Below are positions 9,901 to 22,061 of a stretch of DNA of 64,000 nt, piece after piece. The first letter of the stretch is position 1, and every line of letters starts with the position of its first letter. The stretch is from Tausonia pullulans (lineage: Eukaryota > Basidiomycota > Tremellomycetes > Cystofilobasidiales > Mrakiaceae). The stretch lies in assembly GCA_951802195.1 (NCBI GenBank), contig OX637624.1, positions 186,001-250,000 on the forward strand, in the 5' to 3' direction. The position numbers were made by a program, and so were the translations under genes. Under the pieces are notes generated by a model. That model was not told where the DNA came from. It saw only the letters and a list, made by a program, of their open reading frames with translations, and did no database searches.

Positions 9901-10941
9901 GCCCAGTTCCCGACGGCCTTGTCGTGGGAGATGATGGATCACGAGTTTGGCTGGGACAATGAACACGGCGTCTGCGAGGTCAAGGTCGGTCAGATCGAGG
10001 TCGAGCGCAAGGCTGTCACCAACGGCGAATACCGGGCATTTCTAAAGAAGGAGGGAAAATCGACAATCCCGGGCAGCTGGATCGAGATCGACGGCGAATG
10101 GATGGTGTGTCTTGTCTTCTTTCATTTGCATCGTCTCCCACCGCAGCAGATGTTGACGTCGTACACCTGGTGCCTTAACATCACCCTAGGTCAAGTCCCT
10201 TTACGGCCCCGTCGCCTTCGCATACGCCCAGCACTGGCCGCTGATGGCCTCATATTGCGAACTCGCTGCCTACGCCGCCCACAGAGGTGGCCGTCTTCCC
10301 ACCGAGGCTGAGCTTCGGCTCTGGCTGGATACATCGGAGGGCGATCGGACAGAGCGCGCGGGCACCAATGTCGGCGTGAGGAACTGGCATCCTGTCCCGT
10401 GCGTCCTCACTTTCTCTCTTTTCATTTGAGGCAACGATTTTCACTAATGAGACCACTTTCACTTCCAGTGGAGAGCTTTCCTACGTAGACCCCACGGGCC
10501 GGACTGTCCCCGGCCACAACGGCGGCGTCTGGGAGTGGACCTCGACAGAGCTCGAGGGCCTCCCCGCTCACGAAGGCCTCGGCGAGGGCTACGTCAAGTC
10601 TACTCTCTACCCTGGCTACTCGAGCGATTTCTTTGATGGGAAGCACATGGTCGTTGTGGGTCTCTTTCTGCCCCACCTTGCATCTTTGTTTTTCGGAGCG
10701 CTGATCTCTTCTCCCCCCCCCCCCTCCCGACCCATCGGGTAGCTCGGCGGCTCTTTTGCGACCATCCCTCGCATCTCGGGCAGGCGGTCGTTCCGCAACT
10801 TCTACCAGCTGTGCGTGCTGTCCCTTCTCGCGCCCCTCCTTCCTGAGGCGCTCACTGACCTGGCAAGGCGTTCACACCATAAGCAACTACCCCTTCGCTT
10901 GGATTGGCGGCCGCGTTGTCTACGACGTCAAGGCGGCTTGA
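6986..10941 (+). CDS. EGT1: Ergothioneine biosynthesis protein Egt1 (EgtD-EgtB fusion), multi-exon
   Basis: Cytosolic two-domain enzyme. The N-terminal SAM-dependent EgtD-type domain trimethylates histidine to hercynine. The C-terminal EgtB-type non-heme iron domain forms the C-S bond to cysteine, giving hercynylcysteine sulfoxide. The start ATG at 6986 opens MSTAHSIYDIRHLSPPSASL. Methyltransferase landmarks are YYLYPLELALLEEH (about 7350), the SAM motif IVLELGAGSLGKT (about 7630) and HFLFLGSSLGNFSR (about 8208). The DinB-like part carries the iron ligand motif HX3HXE, seen as HEALHAE at 9629-9649, directly before an intron. The formylglycine-enzyme-like part has VERKAVTNGEYRAFL, RGGRLPTEAELR, GGVWEWTSTE and LGGSFATI, and ends NYPFAWIGGRVVYDVKAA with TGA at 10939-10941. 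At least eight introns; one near 10713 has a C12 tract. No breaks seen. Fungal Egt1 proteins have this same fusion. Confidence 0.92.
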
Positions 10942-11624
10942 AGATTCATCCCCTGCCTTACTTACCCTACCTCTTCGAACATTCTCTCTTCCTTTCTTTT
11001 CTCTCTATCTCTTCCTCTCACGATCATCCTCTCTATCTCTTCCTCTCTTTATCTTCCTCTCTCTCTCTCCTCCTCTTCCTCTCGGACTCTATAAGTATAT
11101 GTGTACCTTGTCTCAGCCTTTTCGCTTCCTTTTCGTCTGGTCTCCCGCAGCTCGCCGACGAGGAGCCGAACCCTCCCCCTCCCCCCCCTCCACCCTCGAC
11201 GCTTCCGTCTAGCTCTCGAGACCAACCCAGTCTTCGGTTGGGGGCGGAAGGGAGTGCGTGTGCGTGTGCGTGCGTGTGTGTGTATGTGTATGTGTGTATG
11301 TGTTTGTTTCAGGGAAGGGAAGGGGGGGGGCGGGGGGGGGCAAAGGCGGGCGAGAGAGAAAACGAGAGAGAAAGAGAGAGAGGGAGAAAGTGAGATCACG
11401 ACGAGAAGGAACTGAAAACCAAGGGGGAGGGAGGGGTAGGAAAAGCAAGACAAAAAGAAAACAAAAAAAAAGAAGAAGAAGAAGAAGAAAAAAGAAGAAG
11501 AAGAAAAACGAGAAGAGGGCGACAAACGTCCATCCCCCGCCCCGCTCGTCCCACGTCGTCGTCGTCGTTTGTTCTCTTCCCGTCCCCTTCCTTCCCCCCC
11601 CCCTCCCATACGCAACCCATTCCG
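10942..11624. repeat. Simple-repeat-rich intergenic region between convergent EGT1 and DNM1
   Basis: The 683 bases between two convergent stop codons are almost entirely low complexity. They hold C/T-rich sequence with CTCTCT runs (about 10980-11100), a (TG)n-like block at 11251-11309, G-rich runs near 11320-11340, a GA-rich block at 11350-11400, and an (AGA)n block at about 11466-11508. It should hold both 3' untranslated regions. Long open frames here on both strands are repeat artefacts. Confidence 0.7.
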
Positions 11625-14374
11625 CTAGGCGGTGCTCGATTTGAGCGAGACCTCACTCAGGACCCTGGGGCGTCAAGAGTGTCAGTTGGGTGGAAAGAAA
11701 GAAACAGAGAGAGGGCGAGGAAGAGGAAAGAGATGGAGAGCGTACCGGAAGGCCTCCTTGTAGGCGTCGAGGAGAGCCTTGACGCGGGATCGTTCCGAGA
11801 CGAGCTCCTCATCCTCGAAGAGGAGCTCGGGGAAGAGGTCGGGCTTGTAAAGGTTGGTAACGAGCCGGCTGTTTTTTTTAGGGGGGGCGCAAAGGCAATT
11901 CAGCCACAAAGAACGAGATAAAAGGGATTACGAGACCAACAGACGACGCACGATTGGATGTTCTCGCGCGAGAAGTTGACGAGCAGCTGAAGAGGGCAGG
12001 GGAGTCAGTCAGTCAGTCAACCCCTCTCTCCAGCTCACCCACGTCCGTGACTCACATGCATGATGGACTTCGGAACGAGGTCCTGGATCGTCTCTCGGAC
12101 GATGCCAAAGTAGGACGAGATGAGGGACCGGATGAGCGTTGTCTCCATCTCCTCCCGGACTGAAAGCTGCGGCTGCTCCGGGTCGGTGATCGTCGATGCC
12201 TCAAGGTGCTTGCCGAGCGACTTCATGTCGTACGCGGCCCCGCTGTTTTCAAGTCCCCGACGACCGCCGATCCTGCCCTCACCCTTGGAGAGATCCGGGA
12301 GGTAGTCCGAACCCGTTCGGGCGACGGCGTTCCTCGACGACGATAAGCCGCCCTGCTGGTGGTGACCGTGCTCCCTCGTCGAGTCCATCGATGCACCAAG
12401 CGCTGCCGAGGGCCCAGACTCCGGGCCAGGCTGGCCGCCGAAGAAATAGTTGAGGAACGAGTCGCGGGCCCCAGCTTGGCCGCCTTGCTGGGCGGATCCA
12501 TGCACGGACGTCGTGCCGAAAGGTGACTGCGACTGCTGCTGGAGCCGTCGGGAGGACGAACCGACGGTGGCGGCCTGGTGATTCTTGTGGGAGATGGAGT
12601 GCCCCCCCGAACCGCTTCCGCCGTTGAGGTTGCTGCCCGAGGGACCTCCCGCGCCAGCGAGGACGGAGGTCGTCTTGGACGCTCGGTCGTGGATGGAGCT
12701 CGAGACGGACCGGCCATCGCGGTCGCGGTGATGGATGATGCCACTTGGGCCCTCCCGCGACGGGGGGGCACCGTTGAGGAGGAGCTCCTCCGTCTCGAGC
12801 TCGAGCGCCGACTCGTCCATGTTCGGCGACCGCGAGCCTGACGACGAGGGCGGGAGGGGCTTTTGCTTCTGGTTCGACCGATTGTGGGACGAGCTGCCCT
12901 CACGAGCGATCTCCGCGGACCCAGCGACGAACGCCGGATGATTCGTGTTGATGTAGGCAGCCTGGATGGAGATGAGCGACGTTGTGTACGCCGACGTCGG
13001 GCCAAGTCGCTCCCTGAGGAGCTCTGAGACGACCTCGACGAGTTGGGCGTGCAGCCGGGGAAACCGCTGGAGCTCGACCGAAGTGCAGTTGTGGCAGATC
13101 TTCATGAGCTCCTCGTAGACAAGCTCGACGCAGCGGAGCGAAGGCGCCTCAAGAAGCTTGATTTGAGGCTTGACGAGCAGATCAAATGCCACCTCGGGCA
13201 CGAAGAGTGACGGTCGGGGACCCGTCGAGTTGCGGATCGCCGTCCGGATGTCCTGGGTCGAGAGGTTGTTGGACGGGTCGATGCTCTCGAGGGCGCGACC
13301 GAAGACGTCTAGAGGGGAGAACGGATTCATGCGTGGTTTCTTTGTTCAGCGCCAAGAGCGGGAAAAAAGCAGACAGCAGACAGGCAGACGTCTTTTGACA
13401 TCACGCGCACCATGGAAGATGTAGTATATCCGCGCCCCGCCGCAGAGCTCCTTGGTCGAGATGTCCAGTGAGGTACCGTCGATGGCCGAGATAAAGTCAC
13501 GGGCAAACTCGGTCATGAGCTTGAGGATGAGCGACCCCCGGTGCTGCTCGCCGAGGAAGGTGGCGTCCCCAAACGCGCTAAGCTCCTGTTGGGTCTGGCC
13601 CATAAGCGTGTTGAGGCGGGCCTTCATGTCCGGGAGTTTCTCCCGGATGTGGTTCATGAGGACGTGATTGAGCGTCTTGGCGAGGTACTTTGTGCCGCAC
13701 TTGTGGGCGATCGTCCGGTAAGCGGCGTGCCGAGTGAAGAACTCCTCCTCGTGCTGAATAGCATCCCGCATGGGGAGACCGGAGTTGATGTCTTGCTGAG
13801 ATCGGTTGACGACGCCGATGAAGCCAAGCTTGAGCGGGTAGACCCGACCGGTGAGGATCTCCGAGGCGTTGGTGCCGGCGTCCATGAGGTCGAGCTTGGT
13901 GAGGACACCGATGGTTCGAAGGCCACGAGGGTCAACCGACCGAGCGAGCTTGAGAGAGTCCGAGTTCGCAAGGTCGACGTTGGCGGGGGAGACGGCGAGG
14001 ATGACAGAGTTGGGCTTGGAGACATAGTCCATGACGAGATTTCGGATCTGGCGCTCGATGTCTGTCGGCTGGTCGCCTGGGAGAAAGAGGGGGAGGAGGG
14101 GGAAGGGTGTCGCCTGTAAGCCTTTCGAGGGTCTTTGGAATGCAAACGGGAGAGAGAGAAAGAGGAATCGCGGCGACGAACCGACGGGAACCTTGGTCAG
14201 TCCGGGAAGGTCGACGAGCGTCAGGTCGAGCAAGCCCGGGCCGTAGATCTTCAGGTGGATTGGGAGCTTGGAGACGCCCTAGATCATCCGGAAGCAAGAG
14301 ACAGAAGACATCAGCATATGTTTTCTTCGCATATGCTCCTGCACCAATGGGCATGTGAAGGCCAATGACGTGCA

Positions 14375-14408
<34 letters not shown>

Positions 14409-15394
14409 TTGTTCTGACCGGCGACGCGGAACGTCTCGCTCTCGATCTCCTTGCGGATCTCCTCAAAGTCGGTGAACCGTTTCGAGACATGGAGGAACTC
14501 AGCGTAGTCGGTTCCCGAGGTGTCGTCGAGAGTCTCTGTTGTTGTCGAATAGCCAAGGGGGGAAGTGTGTGCAGCGTCAATCGCGAGAGGGGAGGGGGGT
14601 TGGGAGGGAAGCTAGGAGAGAGGAAGCAAGGGACGGACTGAAGTCGGGGTTGCCGGAAGATGAGGAGGAGGGCGTGTGGACGAGTTGGAGGACGAGCGGC
14701 CGGCGAGTGACGATGCCCTGTGTGTGAGAGAGAGAGAGAGAAGAGAGAAAAAGAACCCTCCCCCGAGAGAGCGAAGAAGAAGACAGAGCGATAGGGAAGG
14801 CCGGGGCAGAGAGAGGGAGGGGGAAGGGGCGTGTGGGAAGCAGGCGAGGAGGGGTCGTCAGGGCGCGGCGCGCGTGAAGGCGAGCAGCGACCGGGCAGAG
14901 GAAGGCCGTACCTGTCCTCGCGGGAGGAAGTCGCGACCGACGATGCTGAGAGGAAACAAAGGGAGAGAGAGATGCGGAGACGCGTGAGCGAACTGCATGG
15001 GAGCAGGGAAGCGAGAGAGAGAGGGGGCGGCGAGCGAAGACGACGACTCACGTCTCGAGGACCGACGACTTGCCGGACGACTGCGAGCCGACCTGGTGAG
15101 GAGAAGCAGGGATGTAGTCGCATCGTCAGGACACTGCGAGCAAACCAGGGAGAGGGAGAGAAAGAGAGAGAGAGAGAGAGGAAGAGCATGGCCGCTGGGC
15201 TTGCATGCGCTCGCACGCGGTGCAACGACGCGTTTGGGTCTCGGTCGACCGACGAGCGGGCGAGCGTGCGACGGCCAGGTGCACGAACGAGCGCGACTTA
15301 CGACGACGATCTGCGGGAGGTCAACGGTGTCGCCGCCGATGGCGTTGAACGTGTCCTGGAGCCTGTTGACGAGCGAGATGAGGTCCGAGTCCAT
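11625..15394 (-). CDS. DNM1: Dynamin-related GTPase, Dnm1/Drp1 type (mitochondrial and peroxisomal fission), multi-exon
   Basis: Large GTPase that assembles into rings to divide mitochondria and peroxisomes. The start at 15394 reads [20 protein letters not shown]. The G1 motif is [12 protein letters not shown] (about 15050-15085), followed by VGRDFLPRG, then [16 protein letters not shown] (G3, about 14190) and TKLDLMD (G4, about 13885). [17 protein letters not shown] and [20 protein letters not shown] match Dnm1/Drp1 better than Vps1. The middle domain includes [16 protein letters not shown] (about 12930). A long Ser/Gly/Gln-rich insert of roughly 215 residues (about 12190-12910) replaces the variable domain. 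The GTPase effector domain follows: [45 protein letters not shown]. The last short exon reads [12 protein letters not shown], stop at 11627-11625. An intron near 14370-14405 contains a CT microsatellite. Assignment to Dnm1 over Vps1 is by motif comparison. Confidence 0.9.
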
Positions 15395-15995
15395 GGCGCG
15401 AGAGAGGGCGCTGGGCGGTGAGAGGGCGGTGTGGGGGGGGGGGGAGGGGGGAGGGCGAGGTCGGGAGTCCGAGAGCTGGAGCTAAGCTCGGGATGTGCAC
15501 TTGCTGGCTTTGAGCGCGACGAGACGGGTCCGCGGGCAGAGGAGAGGGGTCGGAGACGACGGAAGGAAGCGTGCGAAGGGTTCTGTCTCTATCTATCTGC
15601 GTTGGAGGTGGTGGTCGAGCGAGACGCCGGCGATTCGTTCCTGGGCGTTCTCGGGCTGGGCGACCCCCCCCCCCCGCCTAGCGCGCGGGGGCAAACGTCG
15701 GCCTGCGCTTGCCGAGGCGCAGCGGCGCGCGTCGTCATGGCCGTCCGGCACCCACCCCATCTCCAGCAGTCGCTGGTGGTCTTTCACGTGTTCCGCCCGC
15801 GCCGCTCCGCTCGCTGCTCATCTGGCCCACGTCTGGCTTACTGCGGCATGCAATCCAATCTCCTCTGTCCTCCCTCCCAGGGAGGAGGGCAAGGGAGTCT
15901 GTCCGTCGTCTCCTGCTTCGTCTACCACCGTTCGCCTCCTCCCGCGCCACATCCCCCCGGCGCCAACACCTGGACCCCGACCGCTCCCTCCCACC

Positions 15996-16028
<33 letters not shown>

Positions 16029-16036
16029 CCTGAGCC
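15395..16036. other. Region between DNM1 start and eIF2A end
   Basis: Holds the DNM1 promoter and leader and the eIF2A 3' flank. G-rich and C-rich runs occur at 15431-15460 and 15664-15676, and a (CA)n run at about 15999-16028 directly after the eIF2A stop. No independent gene is supportable. Confidence 0.5.
15999..16028. repeat. (CA)n microsatellite
   Basis: CCCA units followed by an uninterrupted CA dinucleotide run of about 12 units, ending eight bases beyond the eIF2A stop codon, in its 3' untranslated region. Confidence 0.8.
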
Positions 16037-19000
16037 TTACTTCTCCAGAGCCGCCAGCTCACCCCGGATCTCGCCCTCGCTCTTGATCTTGAGCAGCTGC
16101 GTCGCCTCGAGCTTGTCCCCCTTGGCAAGCTTGGCCTTGAGGTCGTCGATGGCCTTGAGCTTCTTGCTCAGATTCCGGATCTTCTTCGCCACGGGGTCCG
16201 CCTCCACGGGCGCGAGAGGCGCCGCCGGCTGCGTCTCGGGCACGGCAGCGACGGGCGCGAGGACAATCGGGGCGTCCTGGCTCTGGCCGCCCTGCTGAGG
16301 AGAGGCAGCGGCAGCGGCAGCAGCGGCGGCGCCACCGTCGGGGATGGCACCGTCGCCCCGGTTGTTGTTGCGCCTGCGACCCTTCTTGTCCTTCTTCCCG
16401 CCCCCGCCGCCGGCGTTCTCCTCGCGAGGAGCGCTCCCCGGCGGGACACGCGACTTCTGACTCCGTCCGTTCATGCCTCCGTTTCCAGGACCACCCGAGC
16501 CCGGGACGCTGCCCGGGACGCCCGCCGAGGACGACGACGACGAAGGCAGACCGCCCTGGTCCTCCCGAAGGAAGTGTATGGGCGTCGCAGTGCCACGCGC
16601 GCCTGGAGGCCGGTACGCGCCGGCGGCGACGGGCGCGGGCGCTTGGGGCGGAAGCGACGCGACGGACGAGGACGGAGCCGGGGCGGGGGGCATCGTCGCG
16701 GGGAAGGGCGGGCAGGAGGAGAGGGCTCGGGGACGCCAGAAGGCCTGGAGCCAGCAAGAAGAGGAGGGGGAAGGGGGGGGGGGGGGGGGGGGGAACTGGG
16801 TGAGAAGGGGACGCTTCAGACGGTAGCAGAAGATCGCGCTCACCTGGTAGAGATCGGGAATGAGCTCGGCGTGCATCAGAGGCCCGCCGCACCACCAGAT
16901 CTTGATGCCGTTGTCGACGCGCAGCCGCGGGCTGAGCGTAGCGGCTGAAGGACGGACGCACAGGTCAGCTCCCTGTGCAGCGTGTCCATCGGCTGGCCGC
17001 TAAACCATCCCCCGCCCCCCCACCCCCTTTCTTCAACTCACTCATAATGTACGTTCCACACGGGCTCCACTCGCACGTGCTCGCGTTCGGGGCCCGGATC
17101 TCCGAGACCTTTTTCATCGTCTTGCGGTCCCAGATGTCGATCGCTCCGGAGAGGTTACCGAACCCGGCGACAAGGAAGAGATTCGACTGGGGCTGGAATG
17201 AGAGGAAGTTGCGCGGGGCGAGGCCGAGGTCGTGGACCATGTTGGCCTTGGTGTCGAAGAGAACCGTCTTGGCGGGCATGTCTGTGGTGGCCGGGGAGAA
17301 GGGGGGAGGAGAGGGGGGGGGGGGAAAGGGACCAAGGCCAGGGAACATATTGAGTCAGTGTCGGTCCATCCCAAGGCTCGCGATGGTGACAACGCACAGC
17401 CGTAGACGACACCGAACTCCTTCGAGTTCGGGCTCCAGTCGAAGTCGTGGACGGGTCCCTCCTTGTCGAGCGCGACGCGGCACTCAAAGCCACCCCGGAG
17501 GGCGACGAGGTAGAGGTTCGTCTCTCCGTAATAGCTCTTGTTGGTCTTGTCAACGTCGGTCGTCGTCAGGAAGAGGGCCTGGTGAGTGAAGGAGAAGAAA
17601 GGGGTTGAGGAGGGGAAGGGGAGAGAAGTGGGTCAGTCACTGAGCCAGGCAAAAGACCCAATGCGCACGCGATCAGTCGAAAGTAAACGCACCATCGAGC
17701 CCGCCGGGTTCCACTTGACCTGGACCTTGTCGGCCTTGTAGAACGACTTGGTCGCCGTCGCCGTCGGCTGCGACCCAGAGAGGGTCGCTATCGAGAAGAG
17801 GCTCAGGCTCGCGGGAGCGCCGTTCTTCTCGCCGACAAAGACAGCGACGCCCTCGCCCTCGGGTCCGCCGCCGACCCAGATGCCCTTGAGGTTCTCGACG
17901 CGGAAGCGCGAGACGGGCGAGGACGACGGGGAGAGGTTGTTCGTGGAGAAGAGGAGGATCTCGGATCCAAAGATGCGGACCAGGTGGGACTCGGACGGGG
18001 GGAACGCAGGCTGCCTGGACGGGGGAGAACGGAGGCACGCACGGGTGGCGACGTCAGAGAGAGGGGGAGGGAGAGGAAGGGGAACCAAAGAGGACTCAGG
18101 GTCCACCCGGAGATGAAACGAGAACGAGACGAGACGAGAGCCACCCACCAGTTCTCCTGCGACTTTTGGGTGAAGGCCATGACCTCCTCGCCCGTCGACG
18201 AGTTGAAGATGCGGAGGTTCGAGTGTTGAGCGTTGGGATCCTCCGGCTTGGCTGAGGGAAGGTGCGAGCAAGACCGCCTCCACGTCAGCGAGACACATGG
18301 AAGCCAGGCACCCAGGGGCAGGCAGCAGCGGGCACCGCCCCTGCGACGACGCCGCGAAGGAGGCGAGGGAGCATCAGGAGCGAGCGACCACGACCCAGGA
18401 CGAACAGTAACGCTCCCAAGAGCTGAGGTAGGTGCCCTTAGGCGACCAGGCAATCTCGACGGCACCGTTGACGGCAATCTCCCGCACCACGGCTCCCGTC
18501 TCGGTGTCGACGAGGACGATCCTGGGAGAGTCAGCAGGGCGGGGTCAGGCGAGGGCAAGGAAGGAGGGACGAGGACGAGGACGCGCGCACGTCTGGGGGA
18601 GTGCGTAGGCGAAGAGGTCGCCGGTCGGGGAGTACTGGCATGTCCGGGTGAACACCTCGGGCCTGGAGGGGCGGGCGAGAGCGCGATGAGCAACGGGAGC
18701 CAGGGGGAGCAAAGAAGAAAGAGCGTGTCGTGTCAGTGCAGGACTGGCAAGAGGGGGAGAGAGAGCCACCACCGCGCGCGTCGAGACGCAAGAGCGGCAG
18801 GGACGCTGACGCGAGACACCTGGCCACGTCGCTCTTCGCCTCGGCCCAGAGACGGGGCCGGCCCAGGGACGAGGCCGCCGAGACGGCCCGGGGGACAGAG
18901 GACTCACTGGGCGAAGCCCTGGACGGCGTCGTACGTGGGGGCGGCCTGCTGGAGGGCCAGCGACTTTTGAGCTCGCACTGGAAATCGCGTTGGGCAGCGA

Positions 19001-19099
19001 GGGAAGGGGACAGAGGAACTGGTGAGCCTGGGCGCTCGGCCACTGGAGAGACGGCCTGCGGTCCGACTGACGAGCGAACTGGTTGGTGATGGCGGCCAT
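16037..19099 (-). CDS. Eukaryotic translation initiation factor 2A (eIF2A), multi-exon
   Basis: Cytosolic beta-propeller factor that delivers initiator or alternative tRNA to the 40S subunit independently of eIF2. The start at 19099 reads MAAITNQFARQSDRRPSLQW. WD-type blades follow: VFTRTCQYSPTGDLFAYALP (about 18600-18660), HSNLRIFNSSTGEEV (about 18200), SHLVRIFGSEILLFST (about 17950), VHDFDWSPNSKEFGVVYG (about 17410-17450), SGAIDIWDRKTMKKVSEIRA (about 17095-17150) and STCEWSPCGTYIM. Next come RLRVDNGIKIWWCGGPLMHA (about 16870-16930), the eIF2A hallmark, then a Pro/Ala-rich linker with a basic KKDKKGRRRNNN patch. The C-terminal helical region is VAKKIRNLSKKLKAIDDLKA and onward to LAALEK, stop at 16039-16037. 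Introns include C21 (16773-16793) and C12 (17313-17324) tracts on the coding strand. Confidence 0.9.
16773..16793 (-). repeat. C21 tract in an eIF2A intron
   Basis: Twenty-one C residues on the coding strand, about 20 bases before the inferred 3' splice site (AG at 16746-16745; exon resumes GCCTTCTGG). The tract lies in the polypyrimidine position. Confidence 0.75.
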
Positions 19100-19475
19100 G
19101 GGGGGAGGCGAGGGGAGGGCAAAGGCCGGGGGAATGGTTGGTGGTCAAGAGAAGAGACGAGGGGTCGCTCCGCGTTCGACTTCGCCTGGACCTGCCGCCG
19201 ACCTGCAGCCAGGCGCACTGACTCGCTCCCCTCAACGTCCATCCCCTCTCTCACCCGCTCCATCCTCCCAGGTCCGTCGGTGTGGTCCCAGTGCCATCGC
19301 ACACCATGCACGTCCCGCCGCTCACTGCTTTCCCTCCACAAACCGCCCCCTCCCCTGGCCTCCTCGCCCCGCCCTCTCGCCCGTCCGCCTGATGCCTGGG
19401 TCGTCATTCGTGCCTGCCTGCCCGTTACCCCCCCCCCCCCCCCCACTTGGCCCGGCCTCAGCCCGTTCGCCCAAG
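19100..19475. promoter_or_regulatory. Divergent promoter between eIF2A and PRPP synthetase
   Basis: The 376 bases separate the two start codons of eIF2A (minus) and PRS (plus). Pyrimidine-rich stretches on the plus strand lead into the PRS start, including a C-run around 19429-19443 about 30 bases before its ATG. I see no clear TATA box. Confidence 0.6.
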
Positions 19476-21388
19476 ATGCACTCCGGCAACGCCATTCGCC
19501 TTCTCACCGGTTCGTCCAGCCGTCAGCTCTTGGCTCGTGCCCTTTCTCGCGGGTCGCCGGCGTGGTCGCTGGGCCGCCCGCCCGTCGTCTCTCGGCCGTC
19601 GCCCGTTGCCGCCCGAAGGCGCGCAGGATGATGCTGAAATTGTCTGCTCTCGCTCGCTCGCTCGTGCTCTTTCGCTCGCTCCAGGCAACTCGCACCCAGA
19701 GCTCGCAAAGACCGTTGCGGACCGGTGGGTTTTCTCCTTTCTCTCTCTCACGAGTGGCCACGCCGAGTCCAACTGCTCTCAGGGCTGACAGATTCACTCC
19801 TCTCCATTCCGTCTTGCTCTCCCGTCCAGTCTCGGCATCCCGCTGACGTCGAGCCAGTGCACCAAGTTTGCCGACCAGGAGATTGGCGTCCGGATTCACG
19901 AGTCTGTCCGTGACGAGGACGTCTTCATCATTCAGAGCCCCTCGCCTCCCTCGGTGAGTTCCATCCAGCCCACTCGCCGTCGACTTGTGTCCTCTCGTCT
20001 GCACTTGCGTTCTGGGCGCCTGGGGAGGGGGGGGGGGAGGGGGGATGTCTTTTCTCTTGCCTGCCGGCATCCCGCTTCCTACCTACCCTGCGTATCTCAG
20101 CCCCGGAGGAGCCCGATGGAGTCGGGCGGCCTTCGGACAGACAGACAGGAGGGGGACGGTGGAGAAGGGCGCGCGCGCGCTCTCGGCCGAGCTCTTGGCC
20201 CTCCTCACCCGGAGGGGAAGGGAGGGTCGCCTCCGAGCTCTATCTCTTCCGTCCTAGAAAAAAAAAGAATGAAGGGTCCATCTCCGTCGACCTTAGGCGG
20301 ACGAGGCATAGAGGGGGGGGGGGGGGGAAGTCGAGCTGAAGGCGCCAGGGGCTGACGAACCTGGCCCCCTCCCGCGCGCGTCTCTCTCACCCAGGTCAAT
20401 GACCACCTCATGGAGCTCCTCATCCTCATCTCGGCCTGCAAGACCGCCTCCGCTCGACGGATCACCGCCGTCATCCCTTGCTACCCTTATGCCCGGCAGG
20501 ACAAGAAGGACAAGTCGAGGGCGCCCATCACCGCCAAGCTCGTCGCGAACCTCCTCACCGTCGCCGGAGCGGACCACGTGATCACGATGGACCTGCACGC
20601 GTCGCAGGTCCAAGGGTTCTTCGACATCCCCGTCGACAACCTGTTCACCGAGCCCATCATGGTCCGATACATCAAGTCCAACATCCCCAACTGGGAGCAG
20701 GCGATCGTCGTCTCCCCCGATGCTGGAGGAGCCAAGAGGGCGACTGCCATGGCCGACAGGCTCAACTTGGACTTTGCGCTCATCAACCGAAAGCGGGTGC
20801 GCGACCTGCCTGAGGTGGGCGAAGGCGAGGAGAAGCACAAGGAGGAGAGGATGGAGCTCCTCGTTGGAGACGTCAAGGGCAAGGTGAGCGGACGCAATCA
20901 ATCCAACAAACGCTAAGAGAGAGAGAGAGATTGAGAGTGAGTGCGGGAAGGCTGACGAAATGGACGGCCAGACTTGCATCCTCGTCGACGACCTCATCGA
21001 CACCGGCCGGACGATCGGTCTCGCCGCTCAGGTCCTCGCTGAGAACGGCGCAGGCGAGGTCTGGGCCATCGTCGCCCACGGTGCGTTCCCTCTCGCTCAC
21101 TCCTTCCCCTGCTCTCACCTGACATCCTTCCCCCCCCCCCCCCCCACCCCCACCCCCTCTTCCTTCCCATACCCCCAAGGCCTCCTCTCCGAGACCTCAA
21201 TGAAGACGCTCCGCGAGCTCCCGATCAAGCGTCTCGTCGTGACCAACACGCTCCCCCAAACGCACCGGTCCGAGGAATGTGGCGACAGCTTTGACGAGGT
21301 CGACGTCGCCTCGACGATCGCAGAATCTATCCGGAGAACGCACAACGGAGAGTCGATCTCGCTGCTGTTCTCGGAACAGGGTTGGTAG
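19476..21388 (+). CDS. PRS: Ribose-phosphate pyrophosphokinase (PRPP synthetase), multi-exon
   Basis: Transfers pyrophosphate from ATP to ribose-5-phosphate to make PRPP for purine, pyrimidine, NAD, histidine and tryptophan synthesis. The start at 19476 reads [12 protein letters not shown], spliced to [13 protein letters not shown] and [20 protein letters not shown]. The big exon has the catalytic region [20 protein letters not shown] (about 20480-20540), [20 protein letters not shown] and the loop [12 protein letters not shown] (about 20708). The next exon carries the PRPP-binding motif [17 protein letters not shown] (about 20974-21030). The last exon starts after a C15-rich intron and ends LLFSEQGW, stop at 21386-21388. 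Length (about 320 residues) is normal for the family, and the insert [20 protein letters not shown] is short. Introns are unusually rich in G-runs (20026-20043, 20312-20325). Several paralogous subunits are usual in fungi; which one this is cannot be told. Confidence 0.93.
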
Positions 21389-22061
21389 AGAGATGTGACG
21401 CCCTCGCCTTTCCCCTCTCTTTTTTTCTTTCTTTCGTTTGTACCGATATCCCCTCTTCTTCACTTTCTGCAACTCTCCGTCTTCAGTTAGAACCCTCTCA
21501 TCCCTCCCACTTCCTTCCGTGTCAAATCCAATGACCCCTAGCCTGCCTGTTCCTGCCGCGATCGGGGGTCTCTTCGACAGCGCCGGCGGGCGCGTGTGTG
21601 CAGTGGGCGGCGTGGCGTGAGAAGTATGGAGGAAGGAAGGGGAGTTGGGCCGGGGGCGGCGAAGCGACCTAGCGCAAAAGAGAGGGAAGCACAGCAGTCA
21701 TCAGAAGGCCGTCGTGACGGCCTCACATCGCCCGACCCATAGACCCACCTCCGCCGGCGTGACGGAGTCCAGGAAGTAACCGGGTCCGTGGGGGGTCACC
21801 GCCGTGGGACACGCCAGGGACGGATGGACCCAACTGTGACTGCGCAGACAGACGGGCCACAGCTGCGCGATGACCGAAACGGGCGGGCGCTGGGACAGAC
21901 CGGGGACATGCATGTGACAGGTCAGGGATGCGCACGCCTCCTGTGGCGGGTCAGCACCATCTGACGCAATCTATCGACGGAACACTAAAGGGTGAGATCT
22001 GGCATCCCACCGAGGTCCCTCCAACCACATCCATCCATCTCGCTCTCGCTCTTACTCCATC
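21389..22061. other. Intergenic, PRS 3' flank and promoter of the NmrA-like gene
   Basis: A T-rich 3' flank directly after the PRS stop (21415-21450), then GC-rich sequence without a supportable gene. The last 60 bases before 22062 are pyrimidine-rich, consistent with a leader for the next gene. Confidence 0.45.

Noticed and set aside
11049-11656. Several overlapping open frames on both strands between EGT1 and DNM1
   Set aside because: All are translations of CT, TG, GA and AGA repeats.
14404-15225. A 273-codon minus-strand open frame inside DNM1
   Set aside because: It crosses DNM1 introns and exons in the wrong frame. The Dnm1 motifs fix the real frame.
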